Assembly (NCBI RefSeq): GCF_038024125.1
Contig: NZ_CP150662.1
Coordinates: 451,501-515,500, forward strand
DNA from: Polaribacter gangjinensis
GTDB taxonomy: Bacteria; Bacteroidota; Bacteroidia; Flavobacteriales; Flavobacteriaceae
DNA length: 64,000 nucleotides
Direction of reading: 5' to 3'
The notes beneath the pieces are model-generated. The model had not been told where the DNA came from. It was given only the letters and a program-made list of their open reading frames with translations, and did not search any database. Both the position numbers and the translations under genes were made by a program. Of this stretch, positions 37,220 to 45,959 are shown one piece after another (position 1 is the stretch's first letter; every line of letters starts with the position of its first letter).

Positions 37220-39424
37220 TTACTTTGCTTTTTCTACCAATTCCAATTTATCTAAACTAGTTTTTGTAGTAAAAATGCCATAATTGATAATGACCGTTTT
37301 TTTATCAATTTTATCGATCGTTCCAACAGAATTTGAATCGATAATTCGCACTCTGTCATTAATTTTGAAGTGGTAATTTTGTTTTTCTTTGGCAACTTTT
37401 TCAGCTTCAATTTTCTTTTCCTCTCTTACTTTTACCACTTTTTTTAAGACTTCATTTTCAACTTGTTGAATGATTTCTTCTTGTCTTTTTTTATGAATGA
37501 TGGCTTGCTGTTTTTGAGAAACTGTTTTTGGCTTTTCAGGATTTTTTTTCAAATGTTTTACACGTTCATCTGCAACCCATTTGTTGAAATTTGCCAACAA
37601 TTCTTTTTTATTATTGGTCTGAAAATACTTGTTTAAATATTCATTAATTTTTCTTCCAAAAGACAACATTTTTTGGTTGTTGTCATACAATTCTTGAAAA
37701 CCTTCTAATTTTTCTTGAATTTTTTGTTCTTTTTGTTGTAAATTTTCTAAATACTCAAGCTCCTGTACTTTTTGTTTCTCAAGATTTTCTGAGTTTTTTT
37801 GGAGTCTATTTCGCTCTTGTTGTAGTTTAGAAATGGTTTTATCTAAACGTATTTTTTCATTTTCAACTCTTTTTTTGGCTTTGTTTATCAAACTAAATGG
37901 AATGCCATTTTTTTGTGCAACTTCAAATGTGAATGAACTACCTGCTTGACCAACAAACAATTTATACAAAGGTTCTAAAGTTCGTTCATCAAATTGCATA
38001 TTGGCATTGGTTACGTTTTCCAATTCGTTTGCCAACACTTTTAAATTAGAATAATGAGTGGTAATAATTCCGAAAGCTTTTTTCTGATAAAATTCTTCTA
38101 AGAAAATTTCAGCCAAAGCACCACCCAATTCAGGATCAGTTCCTGTGCCAAATTCATCAATTAAAAACAAGGTATTTTCATCACATTTTTTTAAAAAGTG
38201 ACGCATGTTTTTCAATCGATAACTATAAGTACTTAATTGATTTTCAATAGATTGATTATCTCCAATATCTGTTAAGATAGTATCAAAAATATATGATTCA
38301 CTACGCTCATCCACAGGAATTAACAACCCACTTTGCAACATAACTTGCAGCAATCCAATTGTTTTTAAAGTGATACTTTTTCCTCCTGCATTGGGTCCTG
38401 AAATTACAATAATTTGTTGATTTTCTTGTAAAGTTATTGTTTGTGAAACAGTATCAATTCCATTTTCTTTATTCTTTTTCCACAAAATAGGATGATACGC
38501 ATTTTTAAAGAAAATCTTTTTAGTCTTAGTAATTTTAGGCAATACACTTTGATGTTGATGAGCATATTTTGCCTTTGCTCCAACAACATCTAAATGGGTT
38601 AAAAATGCGATATATTCTTGTAAAAGTGAAACAAATGGGCGAATTGTTGTTGCTAAATCACGTAAAATTTTAATGATTTCTTGCTTTTCTTCGTACAATA
38701 AATTTTGATATTCGCGCGAATATGATAAGGTTGCTTGTGGCGCAATGTAAACAATACTGCCAGATTTTGAAGCTCCTAGCAAACTACCTTCCACTTTTCT
38801 TCTGTACATTGCCATCACAGCCAAAACACGTTGATTGTCAATTACAGTTTCTTTAATATCGTCTAAATATCCTGCCGAATTTGCTTTGGATAAGGCGCTT
38901 GAAAAACTTGCTCCAATTTTTCCGCGAATTGAATTGATATCTTTTCTAATTTGCTTCAATTCAGGAGAGGCATTGTTTTTTACTTCGCCAGAAATCTCAA
39001 TTATTTGTTTGATTTCATCATTGATATAAGTAGAGAATTCTATTTTTTGAGTCAATTCAAAAAAAGTTGGAAATAGTAATTGAAATTTTTTGAAAAATAA
39101 AATCAATTCATTTACTGTCAGTGATGTTTTGGCAACTTTTAAAAAAGCATCTGTTTCAATAAAACTGTTTTCAATAGCCAATCTTTTAACACTATCTGTG
39201 ATATCATCAAAACCATGATTTGGGACTCTGTTGTCATTCTGAAAAGAAGATACATACTCATTTACCAAATGCAATTCTTTAAAAAGGGCTTTTCTGGAGT
39301 AAAAAGGTTTAATTTCAAGAACTTTTTCTTTTCCTAAACCAGAAATACAATGTGCGGAAACATGTTTTAAAACCGTTAAAAATTCTAAATCTTGTAATGT
39401 TTTTTCTGATATGTTTTTACCCAA
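37220..39424 (-). CDS. mutS2: MutS2-type DNA-binding ATPase lacking the Smr domain
   Basis: The 734-residue protein has a MutS2 core: the N-terminal clamp region (EKTLQDLEFLTVLKHVSAHC), the segment MAMYRRKVEGSLLGASKSGS typical of MutS2, Walker A SGPNAGGKS, TDIGDNQSIENQLSTYSYRL, Walker B FLIDEFGTGTDPELGGAL and TTHYSNLK. A long coiled coil (about 510-670) and a small KOW-like end (VRIIDSNSVGTIDKIDKKTV) follow. MutS2 proteins usually end in an Smr nuclease domain at about 780-790 residues; none is present here. Such proteins suppress recombination or act on collided ribosomes elsewhere; which applies here is unknown. Confidence 0.9.
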   Translation of the reverse strand: MGKNISEKTLQDLEFLTVLKHVSAHCISGLGKEKVLEIKPFYSRKALFKELHLVNEYVSSFQNDNRVPNHGFDDITDSVKRLAIENSFIETDAFLKVAKTSLTVNELILFFKKFQLLFPTFFELTQKIEFSTYINDEIKQIIEISGEVKNNASPELKQIRKDINSIRGKIGASFSSALSKANSAGYLDDIKETVIDNQRVLAVMAMYRRKVEGSLLGASKSGSIVYIAPQATLSYSREYQNLLYEEKQEIIKILRDLATTIRPFVSLLQEYIAFLTHLDVVGAKAKYAHQHQSVLPKITKTKKIFFKNAYHPILWKKNKENGIDTVSQTITLQENQQIIVISGPNAGGKSITLKTIGLLQVMLQSGLLIPVDERSESYIFDTILTDIGDNQSIENQLSTYSYRLKNMRHFLKKCDENTLFLIDEFGTGTDPELGGALAEIFLEEFYQKKAFGIITTHYSNLKVLANELENVTNANMQFDERTLEPLYKLFVGQAGSSFTFEVAQKNGIPFSLINKAKKRVENEKIRLDKTISKLQQERNRLQKNSENLEKQKVQELEYLENLQQKEQKIQEKLEGFQELYDNNQKMLSFGRKINEYLNKYFQTNNKKELLANFNKWVADERVKHLKKNPEKPKTVSQKQQAIIHKKRQEEIIQQVENEVLKKVVKVREEKKIEAEKVAKEKQNYHFKINDRVRIIDSNSVGTIDKIDKKTVIINYGIFTTKTSLDKLELVEKAK

Positions 39425-39429
39425 AATGT

Positions 39430-39454
39430 TATCTTTGAAATCCCTGCAAAAATA
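39430..39454. promoter_or_regulatory. overlapping divergent -7 elements of mutS2 and ung
   Basis: The plus strand has TATCTTTG (39430-39437) for ung. The minus strand has TATTTTTG (39454-39447) for mutS2. They face each other 9 bp apart within the 37-bp gap between the two start codons. Confidence 0.55.
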
Positions 39455-39461
39455 AGAAACA

Positions 39462-40127
39462 ATGCAAGTAAAAATAGCGGATAGTTGGAAAAATATTTTA
39501 CAATCAGAATTTGAAAAACCGTATTTTGAATCACTTTCAGAGTTCGTAAAATCAGAGTATAAGCAATATACTTGTTATCCAAAAGGAAGTGAAATTTTTG
39601 CTGCGTTTGATAATTGTAGTTTTGATGATTTAAAAGTGGTTCTTATTGGTCAAGATCCTTATCACGGACCTAATCAAGCAAATGGTTTGTGTTTTTCTGT
39701 GCATGATGGCATTCCTCATCCACCATCATTAATCAATATTTTTAAAGAACTGTCTGCTGATTTAAATGTTCCATATCCACAAAGTGGTAATCTAGAAAAA
39801 TGGGCAAAGCAAGGAGTTTTGCTGCTAAATGCAACACTAACTGTGAGAGCCAATGAAGCAGGAAGTCATCAAAAAAGAGGCTGGGAAACGTTTACAGATG
39901 CTGTGATTCAACAAATTTCAAAAGAAAAAATGCATGTTGTTTTTTTACTTTGGGGCGGATTTGCCAAACAAAAAATGAAGTTGATCGATGTAAAAAAACA
40001 TTGTGTTTTAACCACAGGTCATCCTTCGCCTTTGAGTGCCAATAGAGGATATTGGTTTGGAAATAAACATTTTTCGAAAACAAATAAAATGCTCGAAAAT
40101 ATGGGTAAATCTGCTATTAAGTGGTAA
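39462..40127 (+). CDS. ung: uracil-DNA glycosylase (family 1)
   Basis: The 221-residue base-excision repair enzyme removes uracil from DNA. Catalytic motif VVLIGQDPYHGPNQANGLCF contains the activating aspartate, and TTGHPSPLSANRGYW is the C-terminal His motif with the minor-groove loop. The length matches bacterial Ung. It starts 37 bp from the divergent mutS2 start, and its stop lies near the terminator of a small minus-strand lipoprotein gene. Confidence 0.96.
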   Translation: MQVKIADSWKNILQSEFEKPYFESLSEFVKSEYKQYTCYPKGSEIFAAFDNCSFDDLKVVLIGQDPYHGPNQANGLCFSVHDGIPHPPSLINIFKELSADLNVPYPQSGNLEKWAKQGVLLLNATLTVRANEAGSHQKRGWETFTDAVIQQISKEKMHVVFLLWGGFAKQKMKLIDVKKHCVLTTGHPSPLSANRGYWFGNKHFSKTNKMLENMGKSAIKW

Positions 40128-40152
40128 TAAAAAAATCCGCTTAAAGCGGATT
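40128..40152 (-). terminator. intrinsic terminator of the small lipoprotein gene
   Basis: Stem AATCCGC / GCGGATT with a TTAAA loop; the T-run follows on the minus strand. It may also slow transcription from ung on the plus strand, where the tail is poor. Confidence 0.85.
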
Positions 40153-40183
40153 CATCGAATTTGAAGTTAAGAAACAAATGATG

Positions 40184-40324
40184 TTATGATACATTCACTT
40201 GTTGAATTGTTGTTTGGTTAATCACTACATTATTTGCTAAACCACATGAAGAAGAAGTACTTCTACAAGATGAAAAACATACGATTCCTAAAACACTAAT
40301 GGCAATGAGTACAATTTTTTTCAT
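40184..40324 (-). CDS. small lipoprotein, 46 residues
   Basis: Minus-strand translation begins MKKIVLIAISVLGIVCFSSC, a classic short lipoprotein signal with lipobox FSSC (Cys20), followed by a 26-residue tail rich in Ser/Thr/Asn/Gln with one more cysteine (RSTSSSCGLANNVVINQT...). The ATG lies 18 bp downstream of the convergently placed neighbour's stop on the same strand, and a strong terminator follows the stop codon. Clean signal peptide, stop and terminator support a real gene despite its size. Function unknown; the next gene upstream on this strand is the substrate-binding-fold protein. Confidence 0.7.
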   Translation of the reverse strand: MKKIVLIAISVLGIVCFSSCRSTSSSCGLANNVVINQTTIQQVNVS

Positions 40325-40342
40325 GGATACTTTTTTTACGAT

Positions 40343-41203
40343 TTAAAGATATATATTTTTTATGAATTCGTTTGCGTTTTTCTTCTCTTGTAAAACGTTC
40401 AATGAAATCATTTTATTTTGAATCCTTGCAATTAAATTTTTGGTTATTGGTTTACCTGCATTCCATTCAGTTATTTTTAACCACTCTTCAATATCTGTTG
40501 TTTTTTGCTGATATCTTAAAGCTAAAGTTGTTGCAATTTCATCTCTTTGCTTAAAAATTAGTATTTCTGCATTAATGATGTTCAATACTTTTTTTACATC
40601 TTCTAAATTATTATCTAAAACTTCATCACGAACTGCAATCACAAAACATGTCCATGGAGTGGGGCAGTCTGCAATTCTTCTAAAAATACCTTCATCAACC
40701 AAGGGTTTTGTAGTGAAGTGTTCCCACATAAAATAATCTGCAGTTCCGTTTTTTAAAGCGTCAATTCCTCCTTGTAAATTGCCAATTTCTACAAATTGTA
40801 GTTTAGAAACATCCCAATTTTGATTGTAAGCATTTACAATTGCCATCAAATGTGAACCCGAACCAAATCTGCTAATAGCAATTTTGGCATGTTTTAAATC
40901 TTCCATTTTTTTAAATTTGGATGATTTTTCAACATGAATTCCCCAAATTAGAGGAGATTTCACATAGGTTTGTACAATTTTTGACGGATTTCCAGCAGCA
41001 ATATCTTTGATAATTCCTTCAGTTAAAACAATGGCAATATCCAAAGTTCCATCTCTCAAAGCAGCACACATATCTCCAGTTCCACCAGGAAAATCTTTCC
41101 AACGAAGATTGATATTTTGTTTGGTATATTCTTTATTTTTTAAAGTGATGTACCAGGGATAATTGAAATGCTCTGGAACGCCACCTACTTTTAAATCAAT
41201 CAT
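40343..41203 (-). CDS. substrate-binding-fold protein without signal peptide (Ca3427/NMT1-like)
   Basis: The 286-residue protein has a type 2 periplasmic-binding fold: MIDLKVGGVPEHFNYPWYIT at the N-terminus, then WKDFPGGTGDMCAALRDGTL, AISRFGSGSHLMAIVNAYNQ and GGIDALKNGTADYFMWEH. It resembles NMT1/THI5/TauA-like solute binders and especially the Ca3427-like group, but it lacks a signal peptide and so looks cytoplasmic. No transporter genes are adjacent. It begins directly after the stop of the nucleoside phosphorylase gene, so the two are translated together. Ligand unknown. Confidence 0.75.
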   Translation of the reverse strand: MIDLKVGGVPEHFNYPWYITLKNKEYTKQNINLRWKDFPGGTGDMCAALRDGTLDIAIVLTEGIIKDIAAGNPSKIVQTYVKSPLIWGIHVEKSSKFKKMEDLKHAKIAISRFGSGSHLMAIVNAYNQNWDVSKLQFVEIGNLQGGIDALKNGTADYFMWEHFTTKPLVDEGIFRRIADCPTPWTCFVIAVRDEVLDNNLEDVKKVLNIINAEILIFKQRDEIATTLALRYQQKTTDIEEWLKITEWNAGKPITKNLIARIQNKMISLNVLQEKKNANEFIKNIYL

Positions 41204-42073
41204 TTATGCGGTTAATTTTTCAAGAGTGTACAAAATTAAATCTGCGACCACTTTTGAAGGATTTTTACTAAAGGTGCCATTGGCTCTGTTGGCAATAATG
41301 GCATTCATGGAAACAGCTCTGTGTCCTTGCAATTTTGATAATCCATAAATTGCAGAAGTTTCCATTTCTAAATTGGTAATTCTATTGCCTTCAAATGAAA
41401 AACTATCAATTTTATGATTCAGTGTAGCATCTTCTAATGCCAAACGCAATACACGTCCTTGTGGCCCGTAAAACCCACCAGCTGTGGCAGTTATTCCTTG
41501 AAAAACAATGTTTGATGCTAGAGAGTTTGCCAATTCTTGTGAATTGGAAACAATGATTGGAGCAGCTTTTTTAGCACTCCAATTGGTGTGTTTTACAAAA
41601 GCATTTTCAATTTCTGGATTTGAAATAGACTCGATTTGATACGAATGCAACAAACCTGTCATGTCTAAACCATGCGTACTCAACACAAACGAATCAACAG
41701 GAATATCAGCTTGTAACGAACCAGAAGTTCCAATACGAACAAAGGAGAGTTGTGTTAATTTTTCTTTGATTTTTCTAGTAGATAAATCAATATTTACTAA
41801 AGCATCTAATTCATTCAATACAATGTCTATATTATCAGGTCCAATACCCGTTGAAATTACAGAAAATCGTTTGTTTTTATAGCTACCTGTAGTGGTTTTA
41901 AATTCACGTTTTTGGGTTGTAAACTCAATATTATCAAAGTGTTTGGTAACTTTATCAACACGATCTTGATCACCAACCAAAATGATATTTGTGGCAATAT
42001 TTTTGGGTTTTAAATTCAGATGATAAACACTACCATCTGGATTTAAAATTAATTCTGAGGATTCTAAACTCAT
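41204..42073 (-). CDS. nucleoside phosphorylase (uridine phosphorylase-like)
   Basis: The 289-residue protein belongs to the PNP/UDP superfamily, which splits nucleosides with phosphate. Visible are IILVGDQDRVDKVTKHFDN, the phosphate-binding ISTGIGPDNIDIVLNEL, RIGTSGSLQADIPVDSFVL and the ribose-binding ITNLEMETSAIYGLSKL. The last element (E-M-E) and length are typical of uridine phosphorylase, but purine activity cannot be excluded. Its stop abuts the start of the substrate-binding-fold gene, and its start abuts the stop of the DUF1835 gene. Confidence 0.88.
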   Translation of the reverse strand: MSLESSELILNPDGSVYHLNLKPKNIATNIILVGDQDRVDKVTKHFDNIEFTTQKREFKTTTGSYKNKRFSVISTGIGPDNIDIVLNELDALVNIDLSTRKIKEKLTQLSFVRIGTSGSLQADIPVDSFVLSTHGLDMTGLLHSYQIESISNPEIENAFVKHTNWSAKKAAPIIVSNSQELANSLASNIVFQGITATAGGFYGPQGRVLRLALEDATLNHKIDSFSFEGNRITNLEMETSAIYGLSKLQGHRAVSMNAIIANRANGTFSKNPSKVVADLILYTLEKLTA

Positions 42074-43018
42074 TTATGTAGTAATTTGTAAGAGCTTATG
42101 TGAACTAGATTGGTATAAAAAACTGTATTTTTTTGAACCACCTAAATAAGTATCTTCATTTCTAATTTGACCGTAAAAATTGAGTTGCTTTTCTAAAACC
42201 TCTTTTCCTTTTTTTGAAATTTTTACAGGATTGAGAGATGAAAAAAGCTTGTGTAAATTTTTAAGGTGATTTTCATATTGTAAATCTCCAAAACCATAAA
42301 CTTCATCTTCATTTAGAAGATTGGTTATCAACTCACTTTTTGATTTAAACTGATGTGAATTCGCTGTTTTTAAAATGTTATTTTCAACAAAGTTTAATCC
42401 ATTTTCTATGGATGGAAAACGTTTTAAATGCGCCTCAATTGCAGTAGCTAAATGCTGAAATGGCGACATTGGGTTGAATTTATAAACTGTTTCTAATCGC
42501 AAAGGACTATCAGAACAATACAATTGCCAAATATAATCTGCATATTCAATATCATCTTGCGAAAGTGTTACTCTGTTTTTATAGAATGAATTGATTTGCT
42601 CTTCTGAAAGTAATGAAAACCCAGTGTTTTTATGATTTTTTGCATCAATTCCAACACCAATCAATGAAATTTGATAACCTTGTCTGTATCTTTTAATCCA
42701 ACTTAACACAGCCAACATATTGATTTGACAAAATAAATCTGATTCAAACCACAAAACGATTTCGTCTTGTTCTTTCTTTTTACAAAGATTTCTATATTCT
42801 TTTAAGGTAAATTCAATAAAGGTCTGTTTGTTAACTTTATAGGCTGTCTTTAAAAAATCGAAACGATGTTTCCAAAAAGTTTCACTTCCTACATCCGTAG
42901 TTGTTTTTCCTTCACAAAGCATTTCACGCCAAGTTATAAATTCTCCAGAAAAGCCTATTTTTTTAAGATGAGTAGTAGTACTATCTCCATTAGTAATGTG
43001 TAAAATTGATGCCTTCAT
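42074..43018 (-). CDS. DUF1835 domain protein
   Basis: The 314-residue soluble protein begins MKASILHITNGDSTTTHLKK, followed by FSGEFITWREMLCEGKTT and EIVLWFESDLFCQINMLAVL, the pattern of DUF1835. The function is unknown in the literature I can recall. It is the first of three tightly packed minus-strand genes with the nucleoside phosphorylase and the substrate-binding-fold protein. Confidence 0.85.
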   Translation of the reverse strand: MKASILHITNGDSTTTHLKKIGFSGEFITWREMLCEGKTTTDVGSETFWKHRFDFLKTAYKVNKQTFIEFTLKEYRNLCKKKEQDEIVLWFESDLFCQINMLAVLSWIKRYRQGYQISLIGVGIDAKNHKNTGFSLLSEEQINSFYKNRVTLSQDDIEYADYIWQLYCSDSPLRLETVYKFNPMSPFQHLATAIEAHLKRFPSIENGLNFVENNILKTANSHQFKSKSELITNLLNEDEVYGFGDLQYENHLKNLHKLFSSLNPVKISKKGKEVLEKQLNFYGQIRNEDTYLGGSKKYSFLYQSSSHKLLQITT

Positions 43019-43062
43019 AATCTTTTTTAACTTTTTTGAATTTCTAATTACTTTAGAAGAAT

Positions 43063-43386
43063 TTATCCGCCAACACGTTTCACTTTAAATCCTTTTTCTT
43101 GAAGTAGTTTCATAATTTTATCACGATAATCTCCTTGTATAATGATTGCATCGTCTTTAAAACTTCCTCCTACAGAAAGTAAAGTTTTGATTTCTTTAGC
43201 TAAAATTTTAAAATCGTTTGATGAACCATTAAAACCCTCAATAATCGTTATAGGTTTTCCTTTTCGTTTTTCATACTTGCAAATTAAAGGTTCAGTTTGC
43301 CACCAAAAATCATTTTTTTTATTGGCTGATTCTTCCTCAACAATATGTTCAGGAAATAAATTTTTCAATTGATCTTTTAAATCCAT
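43063..43386 (-). CDS. yciH: SUI1/YciH translation initiation factor-like protein
   Basis: The 107-residue protein has a C-terminal SUI1 domain: ICKYEKRKGKPITIIEGFNG, LLSVGGSFKDDAIIIQGDYR and DKIMKLLQEKGFKVKRVGG, matching bacterial YciH/eIF1. The N-terminal 25 residues are a short variable extension. YciH has been linked to initiation fidelity. Its ATG overlaps the last base of the upstream 2OG-oxygenase gene, so the two are probably coupled. Confidence 0.92.
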   Translation of the reverse strand: MDLKDQLKNLFPEHIVEEESANKKNDFWWQTEPLICKYEKRKGKPITIIEGFNGSSNDFKILAKEIKTLLSVGGSFKDDAIIIQGDYRDKIMKLLQEKGFKVKRVGG

Positions 43387-44333
43387 TATTTTTTCAATCC
43401 TAAATCACGTAAACGCTCGTCTAAAAATTCACCTGCAGTGATGTCTTCAAATTGTTTTGGATTGTTTTCATCAATACAATTTTCTAAAACATTCAATTTC
43501 ATATCAGAAATTGGATGCATAAAAAACGGAATAGAATATCTTGATGTGCCCCACAATTCTCTTGGCGGATTAATCACTCTATGAATGGTTGATTTCAGTT
43601 TATTATTACTGTGACGTGATAACATATCACCCACATTAATCATCAATTCATCTGGCTCAGCCATGGCATCAATCCAATCACCATTGTGATTTTGCACTTG
43701 CAATCCTTTGCCTTGAGCACCCATCAATAAAGTTATTAAATTGATATCTCCATGAGCAGCAGCTCTTTCAGCTCCTTTTGGCTCATCTTGAATAGGAGGG
43801 TAGTGAATAGGGCGCAATATGCTATTGCCATTTTTGATGTAATTGTCAAAATAAGTTTCTTCTAAGCCTAAGTGCAATGCCAAAGCTCGCAACACGTATT
43901 TGGCAGTTTTTTCTAGCATTTTGTATGCTTCTTTACCAATTTCATTGAATTTCGGTAATTCTTCTACAATAACATTGGCAGGATATTCAGCTTCTAAAGC
44001 AGGATTGTCTTCAACATATTGACCAAAATGCCAAAATTCTTTCAAATCTCCTTCTTTTTTACCTTTGGCAGCTTCTTTACCAAAAGAAACATAACCTCTT
44101 TGACCTCCAATTCCTGGAATCTCATATTTTTCTTTGATTTCTAGAGGTAAATCAAAAAAGTTTTTAACTTCTTGATATAAATCTTCGACTAATTTATCAT
44201 CTAAAAAATGACCTTTTAAAGCTACAAATCCTATGTTTTCGTAAGCATTTCCTATTTCTTTGATAAATTTTTGTTTTTTTATTGGATCATCTGACAAAAA
44301 ATCAGCTAAGTGTACACTAGGTATCGTATTCAT
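43386..44333 (-). CDS. isopenicillin N synthase-like 2OG-Fe(II) oxygenase
   Basis: The 315-residue protein has the family N-terminus (MNTIPSVHLADFLSDDPIKK, YENIGFVALKGHFLDD) and the double-stranded beta-helix core. Iron ligands His and Asp lie in AAHGDINLITLLMG, the distal His in KLKSTIHRVINPP, and RYSIPFFMHP carries the Arg-x-Ser that binds 2-oxoglutarate. No beta-lactam gene is near, so it is a general member of this superfamily with unknown substrate. Overlaps the start of yciH by one base. Confidence 0.88.
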   Translation of the reverse strand: MNTIPSVHLADFLSDDPIKKQKFIKEIGNAYENIGFVALKGHFLDDKLVEDLYQEVKNFFDLPLEIKEKYEIPGIGGQRGYVSFGKEAAKGKKEGDLKEFWHFGQYVEDNPALEAEYPANVIVEELPKFNEIGKEAYKMLEKTAKYVLRALALHLGLEETYFDNYIKNGNSILRPIHYPPIQDEPKGAERAAAHGDINLITLLMGAQGKGLQVQNHNGDWIDAMAEPDELMINVGDMLSRHSNNKLKSTIHRVINPPRELWGTSRYSIPFFMHPISDMKLNVLENCIDENNPKQFEDITAGEFLDERLRDLGLKK

Positions 44334-44384
44334 GAGGTGTTTATAATTTGGGCAATAAATTTAATAAAAAAATTAAACCTAATC

Positions 44385-45086
44385 TTATTTTTTGGTGAAT
44401 GGTATTAAATAACTCAACGTATAGTTGAAACCAAAACCTGTTCCGCTATCAAAAATTCTATTGAAACCCGGAGAATAAAGCGTTTTGAAATTATTAGGTT
44501 CTTTTACACTTATCAAAACTTTGTAAGAGACACTTGCGCTTATAAAAAAGTTTTTCAATGTTTCTACTTTAAAACCTACCATAAATTCTGTCCAATGTGC
44601 ATTTACATTGGATGTTTCATTGGTAAGTATTGGATTTGCAGGGAAATAAGTGGTATTTACGTTTGGAGTATAACTGTTTAAGGTTTGCTCAAAAAAGCTT
44701 AATCCATAACGCATCCCAAGAAAAATTTCGTTATTCATATCCAACCAATTTTCATACGCATTGAAATTGAATCCTGCTCTTATATAAGTTCCTTTTGCGG
44801 TAGAATTGGTATAATCTTCTTGGGTATTTTCTTCTTCAAAACCAATTTCAGTAGCGATAAACATGCGTTTTGAAATTCGGTAATCTGCTACAAATTCCAA
44901 TCCGTTATAACTGCCATCCACAGCTGTTTTAATAGGTTTACTGATGTCAACTCCTATACGAATACCAAAAGGTGATTTGTAAACAATGGAATCTTTCTTT
45001 GTATTTAAAGTGTCTGTTTTTTGTGTTTGTGAAAAACTTTCAACAGTCATAAACAACACAAAAACGCTAATGAAATATTTGAACAT
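44385..45086 (-). CDS. DUF6048-like outer-membrane beta-barrel protein
   Basis: The protein has about 233 residues. A signal peptide (MFKYFISVFVLFMTVESFS) is followed by amphipathic strands with many aromatic residues, ending YTLSYLIPFTKK, as in small outer-membrane barrels. The start at this ATG is chosen for its signal peptide; two in-frame ATG lie 9 and 39 bases upstream. The 3' end of the upstream lipoprotein gene overlaps its start by about 20 bases. The pairing with a DUF6452-like lipoprotein gene is, as I recall, conserved in flavobacteria. Function unknown. Confidence 0.7.
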   Translation of the reverse strand: MFKYFISVFVLFMTVESFSQTQKTDTLNTKKDSIVYKSPFGIRIGVDISKPIKTAVDGSYNGLEFVADYRISKRMFIATEIGFEEENTQEDYTNSTAKGTYIRAGFNFNAYENWLDMNNEIFLGMRYGLSFFEQTLNSYTPNVNTTYFPANPILTNETSNVNAHWTEFMVGFKVETLKNFFISASVSYKVLISVKEPNNFKTLYSPGFNRIFDSGTGFGFNYTLSYLIPFTKK

Positions 45087-45543
45087 GTGCTGCATTTTGG
45101 TTGTTAATAGTGGTGGTAGTTGCATTGAAATCTAAAATCCAAGTATTGTTGGAGTTGAAAATAACATCGTTAAAATTTACTTTAAATCCGCAAGAACGAG
45201 AAACATAAATTTCAGAAGGAGAGTATGAAATTGTGAATTGATTTACAATATTTCCTTTAGAGAAATTGTAAATTGTTTCATTGGCAATGCTATTTAATGG
45301 AATAGCAATAGAATCTAAAGATTGATTTACTATAATACTGTCTTTACCAGAAGCCCAAACATATAATGATTCAACAGCTTTAGGTTGAGTTTTATTATTT
45401 ATGTCATAAAAACGTAGTACCAATCTAGGTGTTACCGGATTTTGAGTACAAAAATCATCTTTTTCACAACCTGAGATTATGAAAAATAAAACAAAACCAA
45501 AACAGATTTGTAATATGCTATTCTTCTTCATCAATTTCTTCAA
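45067..45543 (-). CDS. DUF6452-like lipoprotein
   Basis: The 158-residue protein has a lipobox ending FIISGC (Cys26), so it is lipid-anchored. The mature domain starts EKDDFCTQNPVTPRLVLRFY, which is typical of DUF6452, and contains three further cysteines. A second ATG four codons downstream is equally plausible. Its 5' end overlaps the 3' end of the dehydratase gene and its 3' end overlaps the barrel gene, so the three are probably coupled. Function unknown. Confidence 0.72.
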   Translation of the reverse strand: MKKLMKKNSILQICFGFVLFFIISGCEKDDFCTQNPVTPRLVLRFYDINNKTQPKAVESLYVWASGKDSIIVNQSLDSIAIPLNSIANETIYNFSKGNIVNQFTISYSPSEIYVSRSCGFKVNFNDVIFNSNNTWILDFNATTTTINNQNAAHVQIFH

Positions 45544-45823
45544 CTTCTACAATTTTATTGATAATAGTCGCTAATTGAAAATCCAAATCAGTTACACCAC
45601 CTGCATCATGAGTTGTTAAGGTAATTTGAAGTGTATTGTAAATATTTGTCCATTCTGGATGATGATTCAAAGCTTCACACTCAAAAGCAATTCTGTTCAT
45701 GGCTGACATACAGTCTTTGAAGTTATCAAATTCAAAATCTGTGTGCAAAGCATCATCATAATATTCCCAATCAACCAAATGCGTCAATCGTTCTTCGATT
45801 TCTAAAATGTTCAATTTTTCCAT
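45518..45823 (-). CDS. phhB: 4a-hydroxytetrahydrobiopterin dehydratase
   Basis: The 101-residue pterin-4a-carbinolamine dehydratase recycles the pterin cofactor of aromatic amino acid hydroxylases. The active-site pattern is clear: FEFDNFKDCMSAMNRIAFEC, then EALNHHPEWTNIYNTL with the His-His-Pro-Glu-Trp motif and LTTHDAGGVTDLDFQLA. No phenylalanine hydroxylase gene is in the window. It overlaps the lipoprotein gene downstream. Confidence 0.93.
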   Translation of the reverse strand: MEKLNILEIEERLTHLVDWEYYDDALHTDFEFDNFKDCMSAMNRIAFECEALNHHPEWTNIYNTLQITLTTHDAGGVTDLDFQLATIINKIVEVEEIDEEE

Positions 45824-45959
45824 GATTCAAAAGTAGTAAAATCTTGATTGATAAACGATATTTACAGTTTGAATTTATGTGAAGATTTTTAGTAAAATTA
45901 CCAATATCAAAAATTCATTTGACAAAATTATCTTTTGATGACAGATGAAATTTAATTTT

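Noticed and set aside
43386..44333. Beta-lactam biosynthesis gene
   Set aside because: Only the general isopenicillin N synthase-like oxygenase fold is present; no ACV synthetase or other antibiotic genes nearby.
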